Below, in pieces: positions 24,489 to 38,737 of a stretch of DNA of 64,000 nucleotides. Position 1 is the first letter of the stretch. Each line of letters opens with the position of its first letter. Source of the DNA: Chloromonas sp. AAM2 (lineage: Eukaryota; Chlorophyta; Chlorophyceae; Chlamydomonadales; Chlamydomonadaceae). The notes beneath the pieces were generated by a model, which saw only the letters and a program-made list of their open reading frames with translations, made no database searches and was not told the DNA's origin. The translations under genes and the position numbers were made by a program. The DNA lies in the NCBI GenBank assembly GCA_004335635.1, contig QAXH01001507.1, positions 112,184-176,183 of the forward strand, in the 5' to 3' direction.

Positions 24489-25743
24489 ATGGGTTGCTGC
24501 TTTGGAAGAGAATCAAAAGGAAATGGAGACTATAACACCTTTAAGTAAGCCGAGGAAGCGCGTACGTCTGCCCATAATGCATGCGCTTTGGCCTGAAGCA
24601 TGCCATGCTCAAACATGATGTAGCTGTACAAGGACTGCATTTATCTGGTCGTTGCAGTGGTGGAGGTGCTGGTAATTCAAGACCGCTGCGCGCAGAAACT
24701 GAAGAAGATCGGCAAGCGCGCGCATTAGCAGCTCAAAGGGTAGGCAGGGTGTGAAGAAGGTGTGAAGAAGTTGATGCGTTCTGGGCCTGGGCCAGCAGCA
24801 TTACCAGTAGGATGACTAGACCAGGGAAGACGCGCCTGGTTCTGGCCTCACTACCCTGTTCATATTATCCCGCACAGTTAAGGTCTGTTTTTGTCTGGGC
24901 CCGCAGAGTAGACTTGAGGATCAGAGCTGGTTTTGCCTGGTTCTGGCCTTCCTTCTCATTTCTCAAAATCCTGCACTGGTCTGGTCTGTTTCTGATAATC
25001 GCAGGCTGAGGCGAGACAAAACCAATTTGAACACAGCGCTGTGGGAAGAGCCGCCTACAGTAAGTTCACCAATAGCATGGAAGAGTGCTGCCTTCAGGGC
25101 AGATGGAAAGGTGCATCAACTCAAAGGCATTTGTTGTCACGTGCAAACTGTCGGCCATGGGCTGAGTTAGCCTTTCATTTGATAGTACATGCCTCGGCCT
25201 TGCTCGGCTCTTGCACCTCAAGCCTGCAAGATGTTGCCTTGTCCTGGTATTCGCAGCCGCTGTCAAGGACGCCAAGAGGCCAGTGAACACCACACCAAGC
25301 GGCGTCGACGCTAGGGACTGGCAATCATAACCCCCCTGACGTCGATACCTGTGCTGTGGCTTGCTGAAACTATGAGGTGTGAGGGTACTGCGCTCCGGTT
25401 GGCCTGTATGGCTTTGTACCAAGCAGGGCCTGAGCACACAGCAAGGTGAATCTTGATTGGTGGGCAAAGGCGTCTCCCAGGATAAAAACCGTTGGAATCC
25501 CGCATATGAAGGAAAGACCATGTGTTTGGTCAGACAGGCCTAACGCATGACGCCATTGAACTCAAAGAGCACGCATACTGGTCAATTGAACATCCTGCAT
25601 TTTGCGTTGGGTGGCCTGCCGGGCTGAAGGCAGTGAATAGCATTGACGCCTGGAGTGACTTGCCAGATTGGCCATGCAGAGAGGAGCGCATATCAGCCAG
25701 CACAGGTGCAAGAATGGTGGATGCCGCTGCCACAGTGCTATGA
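24489..25743 (+). CDS. Small SVIP-like, putatively myristoylated protein
   Basis: Exons are 24489-24544, 24658-24739, 25005-25059 and 25706-25743, with phases 2/0/1 agreeing, giving 76 residues. The protein starts MGCCFGRE, a myristoylation and palmitoylation signature. It continues with an Arg/Ala/Gln-rich helix (ARALAAQRAEARQNQFEH) and ends SAVGRAAYSARMVDAAATVL. This resembles the small VCP/p97-interacting protein SVIP (MGLCF start, about 77 residues, Arg/Ala-rich p97-binding helix), an inhibitor of ER-associated degradation. The p97-binding consensus is only approximate here, so the function is inferred from architecture. The last intron (25060-25705) is long and the last exon short, which makes the C terminus the least certain part. 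Another small membrane-anchored adaptor remains possible. Confidence 0.62.
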
Positions 25744-26789
25744 ATCTTGGCATGTCACATCGCTGAGCAAATGCACTCAAGCGTGGAGCTGATGCAATTA
25801 AGCGTGCAACCGTGCGCTGTGCCAAGAGTAGCCGTCAACTGTTTCACTGTGTGCTGCTTGGGCACAAAACAGGCAAGCGCAGTGGTGACTAGTGGTGGCC
25901 GGCCGGCTTTATTCTACACGATCCGCTGCCAGCCAGGCATGAGCACATGACAGGCGTGACCTGCCATTAACAGAGTTAATGCTGAGCTACCACGTCCTTT
26001 CTGACCATCCCTGACATGACATGATGAGCCATTCATTCTGTGCTGTGAATCGTGACCAAGTGTGTAACATCCTTTGTATGGCGGGCCTATACACACATGC
26101 ATCCTTCGTATGGTCGCTGGAGCGAAGCGCGGCAACATGCTGACTGGGTGTCACAACCAGTGTCCAGAATATGGACAGTCCGTGATGCAAGGCAAGATGG
26201 TCGGTCCTAACGGCCAACAACGCACTGCGCAAATGCGACCCGACTCTGAGCGTTGTCTTGAGTACATGACTTAGCAGTGTACACGCTGATCAACTAAGGG
26301 TGTATTCACGGTACAGTTCCGTGTCACACTGGTATGTGGAAGTTGATCAGAGAGGCTTGCTGTACTCGGGAGCGCTGCGGCACACATTTGGTGCATTTCA
26401 TATTGTGCTGATGAGAAGTTATCATATTAAAACGCGCACGGCACGCACAACGTGGTGATCCACAAAAGCCCCTTGAAGTAACAAAAAAGGCTGACAAGAT
26501 CGGACAGCCTGCACAAGGATTGTCTGCCCCGGCCACATGTGCCACGCACACTTTGAGTCAGTGGCCTGATGTAAAAGCGATGCCAAAACTGCCGCTGACT
26601 GACTGTCTTAAAATTGGTGATATTCACACCATGGACTCCGCAGGGTCGTACACCGGACAAAGCACGCCTCACAAATCCTGACAAAATCGCCTACCACATA
26701 CCCACTGTCTTGGAATGAGTTTCTGTCCCTCTGATCAATCATTTGGCAATGCAGCCTGCCTATATCCCCACATCGTGACACCAGTCCTC
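25744..26789. other. Convergent intergenic region
   Basis: This kilobase lies between the stops of the SVIP-like gene and HEMF. I saw no domain, splice-supported exon, RNA gene or repeat of note. Confidence 0.5.
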
Positions 26790-29563
<2,774 letters not shown>

Positions 29564-29798
29564 CACTGGCACGCTATTGTGCCCTGGCGCGTGCTGGGTG
29601 CAATGTCTGTGGAGGGACGATGGCAGTAGCAGTCAGAACGCCGGATCATTACTAACAGATGCGCGTTTCTAACTGTGATGTTTGACCATGACCGGCCATG
29701 GCCCGCTCACACACAGAGGAACTTTACATATTCGACACTGCCACGCCCAGCCTGTCGTTGACTGTAGCTCGCATTCCAGCTACTGTCGGTGTGCCGCC
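29564..29798. promoter_or_regulatory. Bidirectional promoter, HEMF / OEP61-like
   Basis: The two start codons are 235 bp apart and face away from each other. Both 5' UTRs and core promoters must lie here or overlap. Both proteins are linked to plastid or organelle biogenesis, so co-expression is plausible but unproven. No specific binding site is claimed. Confidence 0.5.
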
Positions 29799-32700
29799 AT
29801 GGATCCATCCGCCATGGCTAACGCCATGGCCATGCTGAAGGACATGCCTCCGGAGCAGTTGCAGAGAATGATGGGCTCCATGGGCAACATTACACCTGAG
29901 ATGATGCAGCAGGCTCAGAGTATGGCTTCTAAGATGGGCAAAGATGACTGGGAGAGGGCGAGGAATCAGATGGGCTCCATGTCACCAGACCAATTGCAGC
30001 AGCAGGCATCGCAGGCGCAGGCACAGTTTGCTGCGCAACAGAACTATACACTGACTGTGAGTACAATTGAAGTTGCAGGCCCACTTTCCCTTTCAAACCA
30101 CTGAGCTCCGCAGCGTGACTCAACTCCTCGAATTCCTGCACGTCCGCAGGCCAGCCAGCACTTAAAAAACGAAGGCAATCAGCTACACAGCTCAGGCAAA
30201 TACGCAGAGGCGATCGAGAAGTATGGGCGGGCCAAGAAGAACGTAGAGGCGTTCACGAGCAGCGAAGCTGCCGAATTGCGTAAGGCCTGCACGCTCAACA
30301 TGAGCTCATGCTACCTCAACATGAAGGAATGGAGTTTGTGCATCGCCGAGTGCAACGACGTGCTGGCCGGTAAGTCAGACGCTTCCAGGAGGGTCGACCA
30401 AATTGCATGCCATCCCAACAACAGTTGGTGCATTGCGTGTCCCACGAGCACAAGTTACAATTGCTCTGAAGCAATTGAAATGTCCTTCACAGTCTGCAAG
30501 TTATCCAGTCATTGAACAAGGAGGGCAGATCAGCTTGCAAGTGCCTTTTGTCAGCAGTCAGCCTCTGCAGAGCTACTGCTGTCTGTTTACACGTGCAGGA
30601 GAGCCCGACAGCCTCAAAGCTCTCTACAGGCGAGGGCAGGCGTACATGGGCATCCAGGGCTGGGCGCAGGCAGTGGATGACTTGGCTCGGGCAGTCAAGC
30701 TCTCTAGCTCAGACCCAGCACAGCAAAAGCTTATCAAGGAGAAGTTGCAGGTTTGTTCACGTGTGCTGACGTGTGCCGCTACTCCTCCACCTTGTGTGCC
30801 TTGTCCGGTCAGCAACACTGCCATCTTCACCTGTATGACCATATGCACTACTTGTGCTGTGCTCCTTGCGTTTGGGCAACAGCACTGTGGCTTGCATACT
30901 ACCTCCGCCTGTGTGATCACACGCCACAATGCATCTTGCTTACCTCCGACCTCACCTTACTTATGCTACCTCCACACGTGTGTTTATATGCAACAATGGA
31001 TACTACTTTGTGTGCCTGCAGGACGCCAAAGACCAGCTAGGCATTCAGCGAGCCAGCCCAGCCTTGCAATCCAGCCAATGGGCCCCCTCCACATCCCTCC
31101 CATCACAGCAGCACACTATTGCCCCCACCCCAGCCCCAGCGTCCGCTATCACAGCACCCTCTCCCACAAGCGGTGCCTCAGCCACTTCCTCTGCCCCAGC
31201 CTCGACCAGTGCCCCCGGCGGCCTACCCCCTAATGTGGATCCCAGGATGCTCAAGGAAGTTGCAGAAATGATGAGGAGCAATCCCGACCTGGCCAAGCAG
31301 GTAAATGCGGGGCAAAAAAAATGCAAGCAATATGATGCCAGATGTCAGCTGTAGTCAAGGCAAGGTGTGGGTCTGGCTTTCAGGCTGCTTGTTGGCCTGG
31401 TATGCCAGGAAATATCAAACCAGAACCTCAGCACAGGCCATGCATCGCAACCAGCCATCACGTCGAACATGCCAGACGTTCGCGAGCCGTGGAGCAATGA
31501 TGGCCGGGTCGACGGGTTGTGGATGTTACGCTGCCTGAATGCCTTTTTCGTTGATAATCGCTGGCTGAGCAGATGGGCTACAAGTGGAGGCAAGCAAGTG
31601 TCAGGCTGCTTGTGCCCTGCATGAGTGTTTGCGCACCGGGCGGCCAGGTGTGCGTGTGCTTGAGCAGGGAATGGGATAAACCTCATTTGGCCTGAAGCGC
31701 TTGCCCTGCTGCCGTGCATGACGCGGCCTGGTGATCTCGTTGTTCACTTTCTACCTTGTTATTTCTTATGCTTTCTTTTTTGTTCATGCTGGTTCAGGCT
31801 GCCCGCATGTATGCACTACTAATCTATAATTTATTTTCCTATTTCGCATTTGTTTTTTAACCTTTACCTTGCTCGTTCAGGCCGCACAAATGTACCGAGA
31901 CATGAGTGACGACCAACTGCGCGAGTTGAGTCGCACCATGGGGCAGGAGATCACACGGGACTCAATCAACCCCAACTGGGCTGAGAACCTGAACCCAGAG
32001 AGGCTGGAGCAGCTTGCGCAGTTGCAGCAGCAAATGCCAGGTGCGCTGTTGTGTGTCGCTTTGAGCCGGTGCAGCAGGATTTCATGCAAGTACGGCAGCA
32101 TATCATCAGCATGTGATGGTGGGCTGGTCTGATGTACAACGACACGAAGACGATGTCGTGTCGTGTCGTGTCGGCATAGATTTGATTAGGGTTGTCATGC
32201 GTGAAGGATTCAGTACCTCTGCTTCAGTGTTCGCGTGTGTGCGTGGTGTGCGCTACGCAGGCGTGCCACCGGGTATGCCTCCGGGTGCAAACCTGAGCCC
32301 TGAAATGATCAAAGCAGCCACAGAAGCGTTCAAGACCATGAAACCGGAGGAACTCCAGGCCATGACAGAAATGGCAGCCAAGATGATCCCTCAGTCAGCC
32401 GCCAGCGCTTCACTGGCCCCCAGTGGAACCAGCAGCAGCAGCAGTGCCGTGGCACCAGCCAGCCAAGCCAGCGGCAGCAGCAGCAACAGTACTGTTGTTC
32501 CATCAGCAGGAATGGCTGGGCCCATGCCTGCCATGACGCCTGAGATGGCTAAGATGGCTGCTGAAATGATGTCGGGCATGTCAGCAGAGCAGTTGGCTTC
32601 GCTCACAGCTAGCATGGGTGGGGGAGCGGGCGGCGGGGCGGGCGGCATGCCGGCGCTTACACCGGAGATGGCCAAGATGGCTGCGGAGATGATGTCCAAG

Positions 32701-34089
32701 ATGGGACCAGAAGAAATGCAGAGGTGGGCAGTCGGGTAGGGTTGCCAAGGAGCAAGGTGAACAAGCACAGGCCGTGGCTTGTGTTGTGCAATCAGTGTGC
32801 CTAAGCTACGAAGTTGAACAAACATCAAGTTGAACAAACATCAACGATGCAGCGGTTTCTGGGCCAGTTGATGCCTGACTGTTGTGATACTTGGCATTGG
32901 CATGCGTGCATGCCAAGGTCTGCACAGAGCAGGTCAAACTGTCAGCCGTCACTGCTGGGTGTACAGCTGCTGCCAGCAGGCTCCAACTGAATATCTGAAA
33001 CAGGCAGCAAATGGTGTCCTGTCACTCCTGCGATGTGCCTGCAGGATGAGTGAAATGATGGGGAGAGGCGGCATGCCTGGCATGCCCGGTGCACCACCCA
33101 TGATGCCAGGCATGGGCATGGCAGGCGGCATGGGGGGCGCACGTCCGGGTGTGGGGGCCTCTGCCGACATGCTGGCGCAGATGGACCCAAAGATGATGGA
33201 GTCAGCCATGAGCATGATGCGCACTATGGATCCCAAGGCAATGGCTGACATGCTCATGTCAAGCGGCATGGTCAAGTGAGTGGCCATGGGTGCATGGATC
33301 ATTCCACTCAACCTAGTTATGAGGGCAAGTCAGAATTTCCATTTCCAGGTCGCAAGCTATTACAAGTGCATGGGTCACTGGTACATGGACAGCTGATGCA
33401 TGTAGTCAAGAATGCATCTGCCACGACGGGCAGATATACAATGGCGCTGAGCTGGTGGTGTGACTTGTGTACGTATGTGCTGCCTGTCAAACCACTTGAT
33501 GCAAAGCCTCGCATCATGACTGCCAAATGCAATCCAAAACTTGTCCATGACAAGCATGCTGCCTCACTCAGACTGGGTTGATGCTGCACCGCTATGCGAT
33601 GTTGCTGTCACTGCTGCGGCCAAACATTCCAGCTTGCCACAAACATTTGCACAGATTTGCGCGTTTTCCAGAGTCATGTGAATTCCGGCCGGCCGGTTGC
33701 GAACCTGGTCCTGGTCCAACGTGTTTTACATCCTGAGCAGGATAATGAGGTCGGATGATGGGACACGTTTGTCTTGGTTTCGCTTCGGCATACCGGACAT
33801 ATGCACAGACACAGTTGCATGCAATGCGCAAACATAAGTACACAAACAAAACCTGACTTCCTTGCTGTGCCCGTGCAGGTCCCAAGAACAGGCAGAGCAG
33901 ATGGCGCGGCAGATGAACAGCATGAGTGACAGCCAGATGAAGATGATGATGAAGGCGGCAAACGTGGCGCAGGCTGGGGCCAAGGCGCTAAAGAAGACCA
34001 AGGACTTTGTATCCAGCCGGACAATGCTGATTATAGGCCTGGTGATACTGCTACTTGCTATCCTGCTCCGTGTCGTGTGGGGCTGGTAG
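29799..34089 (+). CDS. OEP61/TPR7-like tail-anchored TPR receptor
   Basis: OEP61/TPR7 proteins are tail-anchored TPR co-receptors on the chloroplast outer envelope or ER that bind chaperones carrying preproteins. Exons are 29799-30056, 30150-30369, 30599-30750, 31022-31300, 31881-32040, 32261-32723, 33045-33275 and 33879-34089, giving 657 residues in phase. The Met/Gln-rich N terminus (PPEQLQRMMGSMGNITPEMM) matches plant OEP61. A TPR clamp follows near residues 87-210: LKNEGNQLHSSGKYAEAIEK, SCYLNMKEWSLCIAECNDVL and DSLKALYRRGQAYMGIQGWA. Next come a Ser/Ala/Pro linker, several Met-rich units (TPEMAKMAAEMM twice), and a single C-terminal hydrophobic segment MLIIGLVILLLAILL ending VVWGW, a typical tail anchor. 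It is about 100 residues longer than the Arabidopsis protein, mainly from the Met-rich middle. Confidence 0.9.
32530..32715 (+). repeat. Internal duplication of a Met-rich coding unit
   Basis: Within the 32261-32723 exon, TPEMAKMAAEMMSGMSAEQL and TPEMAKMAAEMMSKMGPEEM are encoded about 120 bp apart by near-identical DNA. It is an in-frame duplication that lengthens the OEP61-like protein. Confidence 0.85.
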
Positions 34090-34546
34090 CGACGTTGCTG
34101 CATGAGCGCAGATGTGAACCGAGTGTTTGAGAGCAGATTGAATTGAGAGCATGAACATGTAACGACAGGGATCTGTGCACTGCTGTGACTGGCTTCATGC
34201 ATCAACCTGAATGCACCAGGCGGATGCAGGCCTTGCTGGCAGCCAAGTTCCAGTAGGATGCAGAGAAGTCAGGGAGAGGAGGTGGTGCACGCACTTGCTC
34301 AAGCTCAGCTACAATTGGGTTGCGGCACAGGCACGTTCAACCGTAAGAGGAAGACGTGACATAAGCACTAATACCGGCGTCAGTGTGTGTTCTGAGTTCT
34401 GGTTTGCACCGAAAGCTGTACGGCAAGCCACGTGAGCGAGCCTTCCTTCTTCCAAGAAGTGCGAAGATGTAACGCTTGGGTCTACCTATAGCAGCGGATG
34501 TGCGTGCAGTGAACGCCTGGGATTGTCGTACAAGAGCGGCTGTGGC
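34090..34546. other. Intergenic spacer between two plus-strand genes
   Basis: It contains the 3' UTR of the OEP61-like gene with its likely poly(A) signal, then the presumed promoter of the 186-residue gene. No further coding signal was seen. Confidence 0.5.
34158..34162 (+). terminator. TGTAA poly(A) signal, OEP61-like gene
   Basis: TGTAA lies 68 bp after the stop codon, a typical distance in green algae. Confidence 0.5.
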
Positions 34547-35953
34547 ATGGCTGCACACACGTCTGACAATGACATTAAGCTTGTGAGTTGGGCGTAGACT
34601 GATTGCATGATTGTGGAAGCAATCGTAGCCTGCCGTGGAGGCTTATCGCAAGCGGATAGCCGGTCGTGCTACTGCCGTCAAAGTCAACATCAACCCATGC
34701 AGTTCGCTGGTGCCATCAAGGCCGTGGTTCGCGTGCACGAGCCATGACAGTCTTTCCATGAGTGCTTGGCCTTCTTGAGACGGCATCGCAGGAGTTCACC
34801 CTCTCCTTATTTTTTGCTGACTGCAGTTCAAAACAACCCTGCTGGCCAGAAGATTTCCCGGGCTGCGAGACCTGAAAGATGAGGATATCAGAGCTCTGAT
34901 AGCTGCTGACCAGAAGGCAGCTGGCAGAGTGCTTTTGGACCCACGCAACCAGCGCACACACCCCAAGACCGAGTACTTCATTCCACCTCACAAACGAGAG
35001 ACACTGCCAGTCCAAACTCAGCCACCCTTCTCACCCATCAATCCCGAGATGGCGAAGGAAAGCATTCGACGGCCACACTCAGAGGTGGGTTGAGACATCA
35101 GATTTCTTGCTCAAAATAAGAGTTCATGGAGGATTGTCTCAGGGGTTGAGCATAATGCGGAGAACACAAGCACAGGCGCAGCCATCATTTCTTGGGTTTA
35201 CTTTTGCTAAGGGCTTACCATGGACGGCTTATTGCATGAACAGTTTGTAGCCACTGGTTTTTGTGAGTGCGCTGCAAGCAGGTGCCTTCACTTGCCCAGT
35301 TTGTGGTCCTTACATGTTGAGAGCCTTTGTCTCACCAGCCCGTTCTGCGCGTGTCACGAGTTTTCACGCCCAGGTCACCCTACGTGCTGGCCGGATACTA
35401 CGAGGGCATGGGCTAGGCATGGAAACTCAGGAAGCAGCACCACGCAAACACCTGTGCTCTATCATCACTTGCCTTGCAATCCATGTACTGCCTGGCGCCG
35501 AGTATGTGCAAGGCCCTAATCGTTGGTGTGTTGTTTGTGTTCAGGCGCACCTGGGTGAAGGCAACCCGTATGACGGAGACACTACGGCTTGGCTAACAGA
35601 CAAGCACAGTGACGAGAGCAAGCGCAGAGATGAGTGGAAACCACCATGTGCCTCACAGGTGTGTCACGTGGGTGTTGGTCGTTGAGGCTTGTGTTTTTCA
35701 TGGCCGAGTTAACCAGTGGCAGTGATGTTCTTTAGGTGGTAGCATGTGCCTAGTTTAAGTGAGGCTGCTCATGCTTAAATGAAAAAATTTCTGCCCGCAG
35801 GCCAAGCAAACAATCATTGTGGATGTGTACTTGAACTCGGCAGACGCGGAGAACAAGCGGGTCCAGCGAGACAGCATTCGCAGCAAGGCACTGGCAAATT
35901 CACAGCAGCTTCAAGAATTGACAACTGCTCGGCGTGGGCAAATGCTGGTGTGA
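34547..35953 (+). CDS. Unrecognised 186-residue hydrophilic protein
   Basis: I do not recognise this protein. Exons are 34547-34582, 34827-35084, 35545-35658 and 35801-35953. Each is a multiple of three, every intron is in phase 0, and donors and acceptors are good, so the model is well supported. The protein starts MAAHTSDNDIKL. It has a basic, proline-rich middle (PRNQRTHPKTEYFIPPHKRE, then TQPPFSPINPEM), a Gly/Asp turn (LGEGNPYDGDTTAWL), and a predicted helical C terminus (NSADAENKRVQRDSIRSKAL). There is no signal peptide, membrane segment or known catalytic motif. Short, basic, Pro/Tyr-rich proteins of this look are common among structural or axonemal proteins, but that is a guess. The nearest neighbours, OEP61-like upstream and RPL15 downstream, give no functional hint. 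Confidence 0.75.
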
Positions 35954-37464
35954 CGTCTTGTGACCGTGACATGATGCGAGCATCTGAAAGTCTGAGAGAC
36001 CTGACATGACATTTGAGAGACAAAAAACAGTGATTCGTATGCATGTTGTCAAGCCCCTTGTGGGTCTAACGAGGTTTACGGTCAGGATAGCACCTCAAAG
36101 GGTGGCCACCACCAGTAGTAACGTAGTGTGTCGTAATCCCCTTCACTTGTCATTGGGCGGGCTGAAGTCCCTCCCCTCATGTGACGTTTGGTTATCCACT
36201 TATTTCCAATACGATTGAGACGCTTAGTTTTGAAACTTCTGTTTTGAACAAGTTCCCAGTTGTAGCCTCTTTGTTGTTCCAACACGGACCTCTCAAGTTG
36301 TTGTAGCAATTGCCTGAGGTCGCCTTGAGATATCCATCATCCTGAACCCACTTGTACTGTGTAAGCTAGTGCTCATTTCCGCCGGATGCATGATGCGCAA
36401 AACCAATCCTTAACCACCCAAGGAATTAATAGCCTGATCTTATGGCCAACATGCACCAGGCCTACCGTGTAAGTAGGGAACAAAGCTTAGATGATGCTTA
36501 ACCAAACCAAAATTTACGCTGAAGCACTGCACAGCGCCAATGCTGCGGGTGTACGATGTGCGCAGCTGGTGGCCGCATGGGTAAGTGCGTAACAGCTGAT
36601 AGCGACTCGGCATGCCATCGGAAGCATTGCTGCTGTGCCTCCTGGAACATCAGTCCTCGCAAAGATGAGATTACACTGTGACATGTGGGGTGTGGCAGGC
36701 CTGCAAATAGCTGGTGCATGCTGCGACTGCAAGAAGTCCAGACAGAAATTAAGGACAGCATGCACGCTCCATGCTGGCTGTAGCAGACTGACTGGCTGCA
36801 GCAGCAAGATCGCCTTAAGCTGACACTGCGCCAACGCTCCGCTGTCAACCAAACCTGCACATGCAAGTCAGGCAGAATCCGTCATCACCTCAAAAGAAGC
36901 CAGAAGGCCAGGAGCCAGCCATGCCACATTCTCGAATAGCATACCTGCCACTCCCCTTCTGACAGATCCAGCAACATCCGGCGGATGGGTGGGCATGCGG
37001 GGTCTATGCATAGCCAGATCAGCAACAGCAGCATGCAGTTGGTGCACGGAGACTTTTGATGTGCAAAACTGTTGCATGAAGCTGCCGCATTGCCTGCTAC
37101 AATGTAACGCTTGCAACTTCAACACACAAACAGGACATAATCGCCTGAATCTCATGTACCGCAACTAGCAGCAACAAAGCCGTGCTACCTGGGCACTAGC
37201 GGTAAAAGCCCTGTTCTTATTCAATGATGATATGCCCCGATGCCCCGAGCAGTTTCAACACGTGTGGCATCCCCATGTTCCACCTGACTCGCCATAACTC
37301 GGCCCTTTGCTGCACTGTTCCACAAAAGCGGGACAATGCGGCATGCCTGTAGCGGAGTGCTTGTTTTCAACTCTGTGCTGCTGCCCAGCAACAACGCTGG
37401 TCGCCTTGCCTGCCTGCCCGCCCCCACCCCTCCCTTCCCTGGCCAGCTGCTGCTCTCACATTGA
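35954..37464. other. Convergent intergenic region, 1.5 kb
   Basis: It lies between the 186-residue gene and RPL15. Several minus-strand frames of about 110 codons near 36.5-36.9 kb show no similarity, no splice support and mutual overlap. No RNA gene or clear repeat was seen. Confidence 0.5.
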
Positions 37465-38476
37465 TTAACGGTAGCGCCTGAATGACTTCATGTTGCGGCT
37501 CTTGAGGTTTGACCTCTTGGAAGGACGAGCCTTGTTGGCAGCATGGCCCTTGGTGCGCAGACCACGGTAGGACTTGCCAGCTGATGTCAAGCCACGCTGC
37601 TCACGGTGCTTGTGCACAGGGTTGCAGATCCAGTTGGAGCGAGGATCCTACATGTGCAAGGACAACAAAGTGAGCATCCCGTTTGCTTGCAGGGGCTGCA
37701 TGCATGCATGCTACTGCAGATCGTCGTTACCTTCTCAACGAGGACTTACATTGCGAATCGCTGGATGAGCGGGGTCAATGCAGATGACCTCAAAGTACTT
37801 GTAGGTGGAGTCCTGCGATGTTGCGACAATGAAATCGTCAATCGCTGCTCTCGCAGAGCAGAAGCAGTACACCAATTTGCTGCTGTCTCGATGCCCGTAG
37901 CAGTATTCAAGCACGCACCTCGTTCACCCAGTAGCTGTTCAACACGCGCAGACCCTCGCACTTGCGGCCAACACGCTCCTCGGCCACATTGCGCAGGTTG
38001 CGGGCTGGCTTGAGCTGGGTGATACCCTGGTTCACTGGCTTGCCATACACAATACCCTGCGACCCGACACCACGACACAGAAGTCCGTTGCTGTGGACTC
38101 TTTGCTGCCCGCCAGTTCCATGCAAGTATCACATGGTGCCATGCAGCCTGCGCACCTTGTGCACAGGCTTCTTGCGGCCACCACGACGCACGCGTGCGCG
38201 GTAGATGACATAGCCCTGCTTTGCCTTGTATCCCATCCGGCGCGCCTTGTCAGGACGGGACGGCCGAGTCAGTCTGATGACTGAAGGCAGCTGGCGATAC
38301 TCCCAGCAGCGGATGCGCAGCAGGAAGCGAACAACATCGCTCTGCTTCTTCTTGGACAGCTCCTCCAGGTACTGCGCACAGCAACTAAGAGAATTTCTTC
38401 AATTCGGCTGCAGCCGGGGTTTTCCACGCTGCATAGATCACCGCCAAGCCAGCCGCCGCACCTTGTAGGCGCCCAT
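37465..38476 (-). CDS. RPL15: 60S ribosomal protein L15 (eL15)
   Basis: eL15 is a core protein of the large cytosolic ribosomal subunit that binds rRNA. Exons in transcript order are 38476-38462, 38371-38156, 38056-37919, 37812-37750 and 37647-37465, all in phase 0. They give 204 residues, exactly the usual eukaryotic length. The sequence is typical throughout: MGAYK from a 15-nt first exon, [99 protein letters not shown] and the Arg-rich end NMKSFRRYR. It shares a 261-bp divergent promoter with the renalase-like gene. As a ribosomal protein gene it should be strongly expressed. Confidence 0.97.
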
Positions 38477-38737
38477 TTTGCACCCTTGTCCCAGCAGAAG
38501 CCAGAAAAGGGCGAGTAGCTGCTGCTGCTCTCCGGGAAGGGCTGCCAAGCCTGCACGTGGGTTGGGCAGTACATGCCATGTGATGCCATGCAGCAGTCAG
38601 TTGATGCAAAGGCTTGCTTGATGGAACTGCTGTTCAGAATCTGCCACTATGTACTGACACACTGAGCAGCATTGTCAGCAAATTCAGCAAGGCTCGCTCC
38701 ATATTATTCAGGCTTGCCCCACAGGTCCGGGCGAACG
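38477..38737. promoter_or_regulatory. Bidirectional promoter, RPL15 / renalase-like
   Basis: The two start codons face away from each other across 261 bp. A CCACAG acceptor-like site at 38720-38725 leaves room for a 5' UTR intron or an extra leader exon in the plus-strand gene. Confidence 0.45.

Noticed and set aside
24145..24618. 157-codon plus-strand frame overlapping the SVIP-like first exon
   Set aside because: It has a non-ATG start, no recognised domain and a frame different from the MGCCF exon, which is better supported by splicing.
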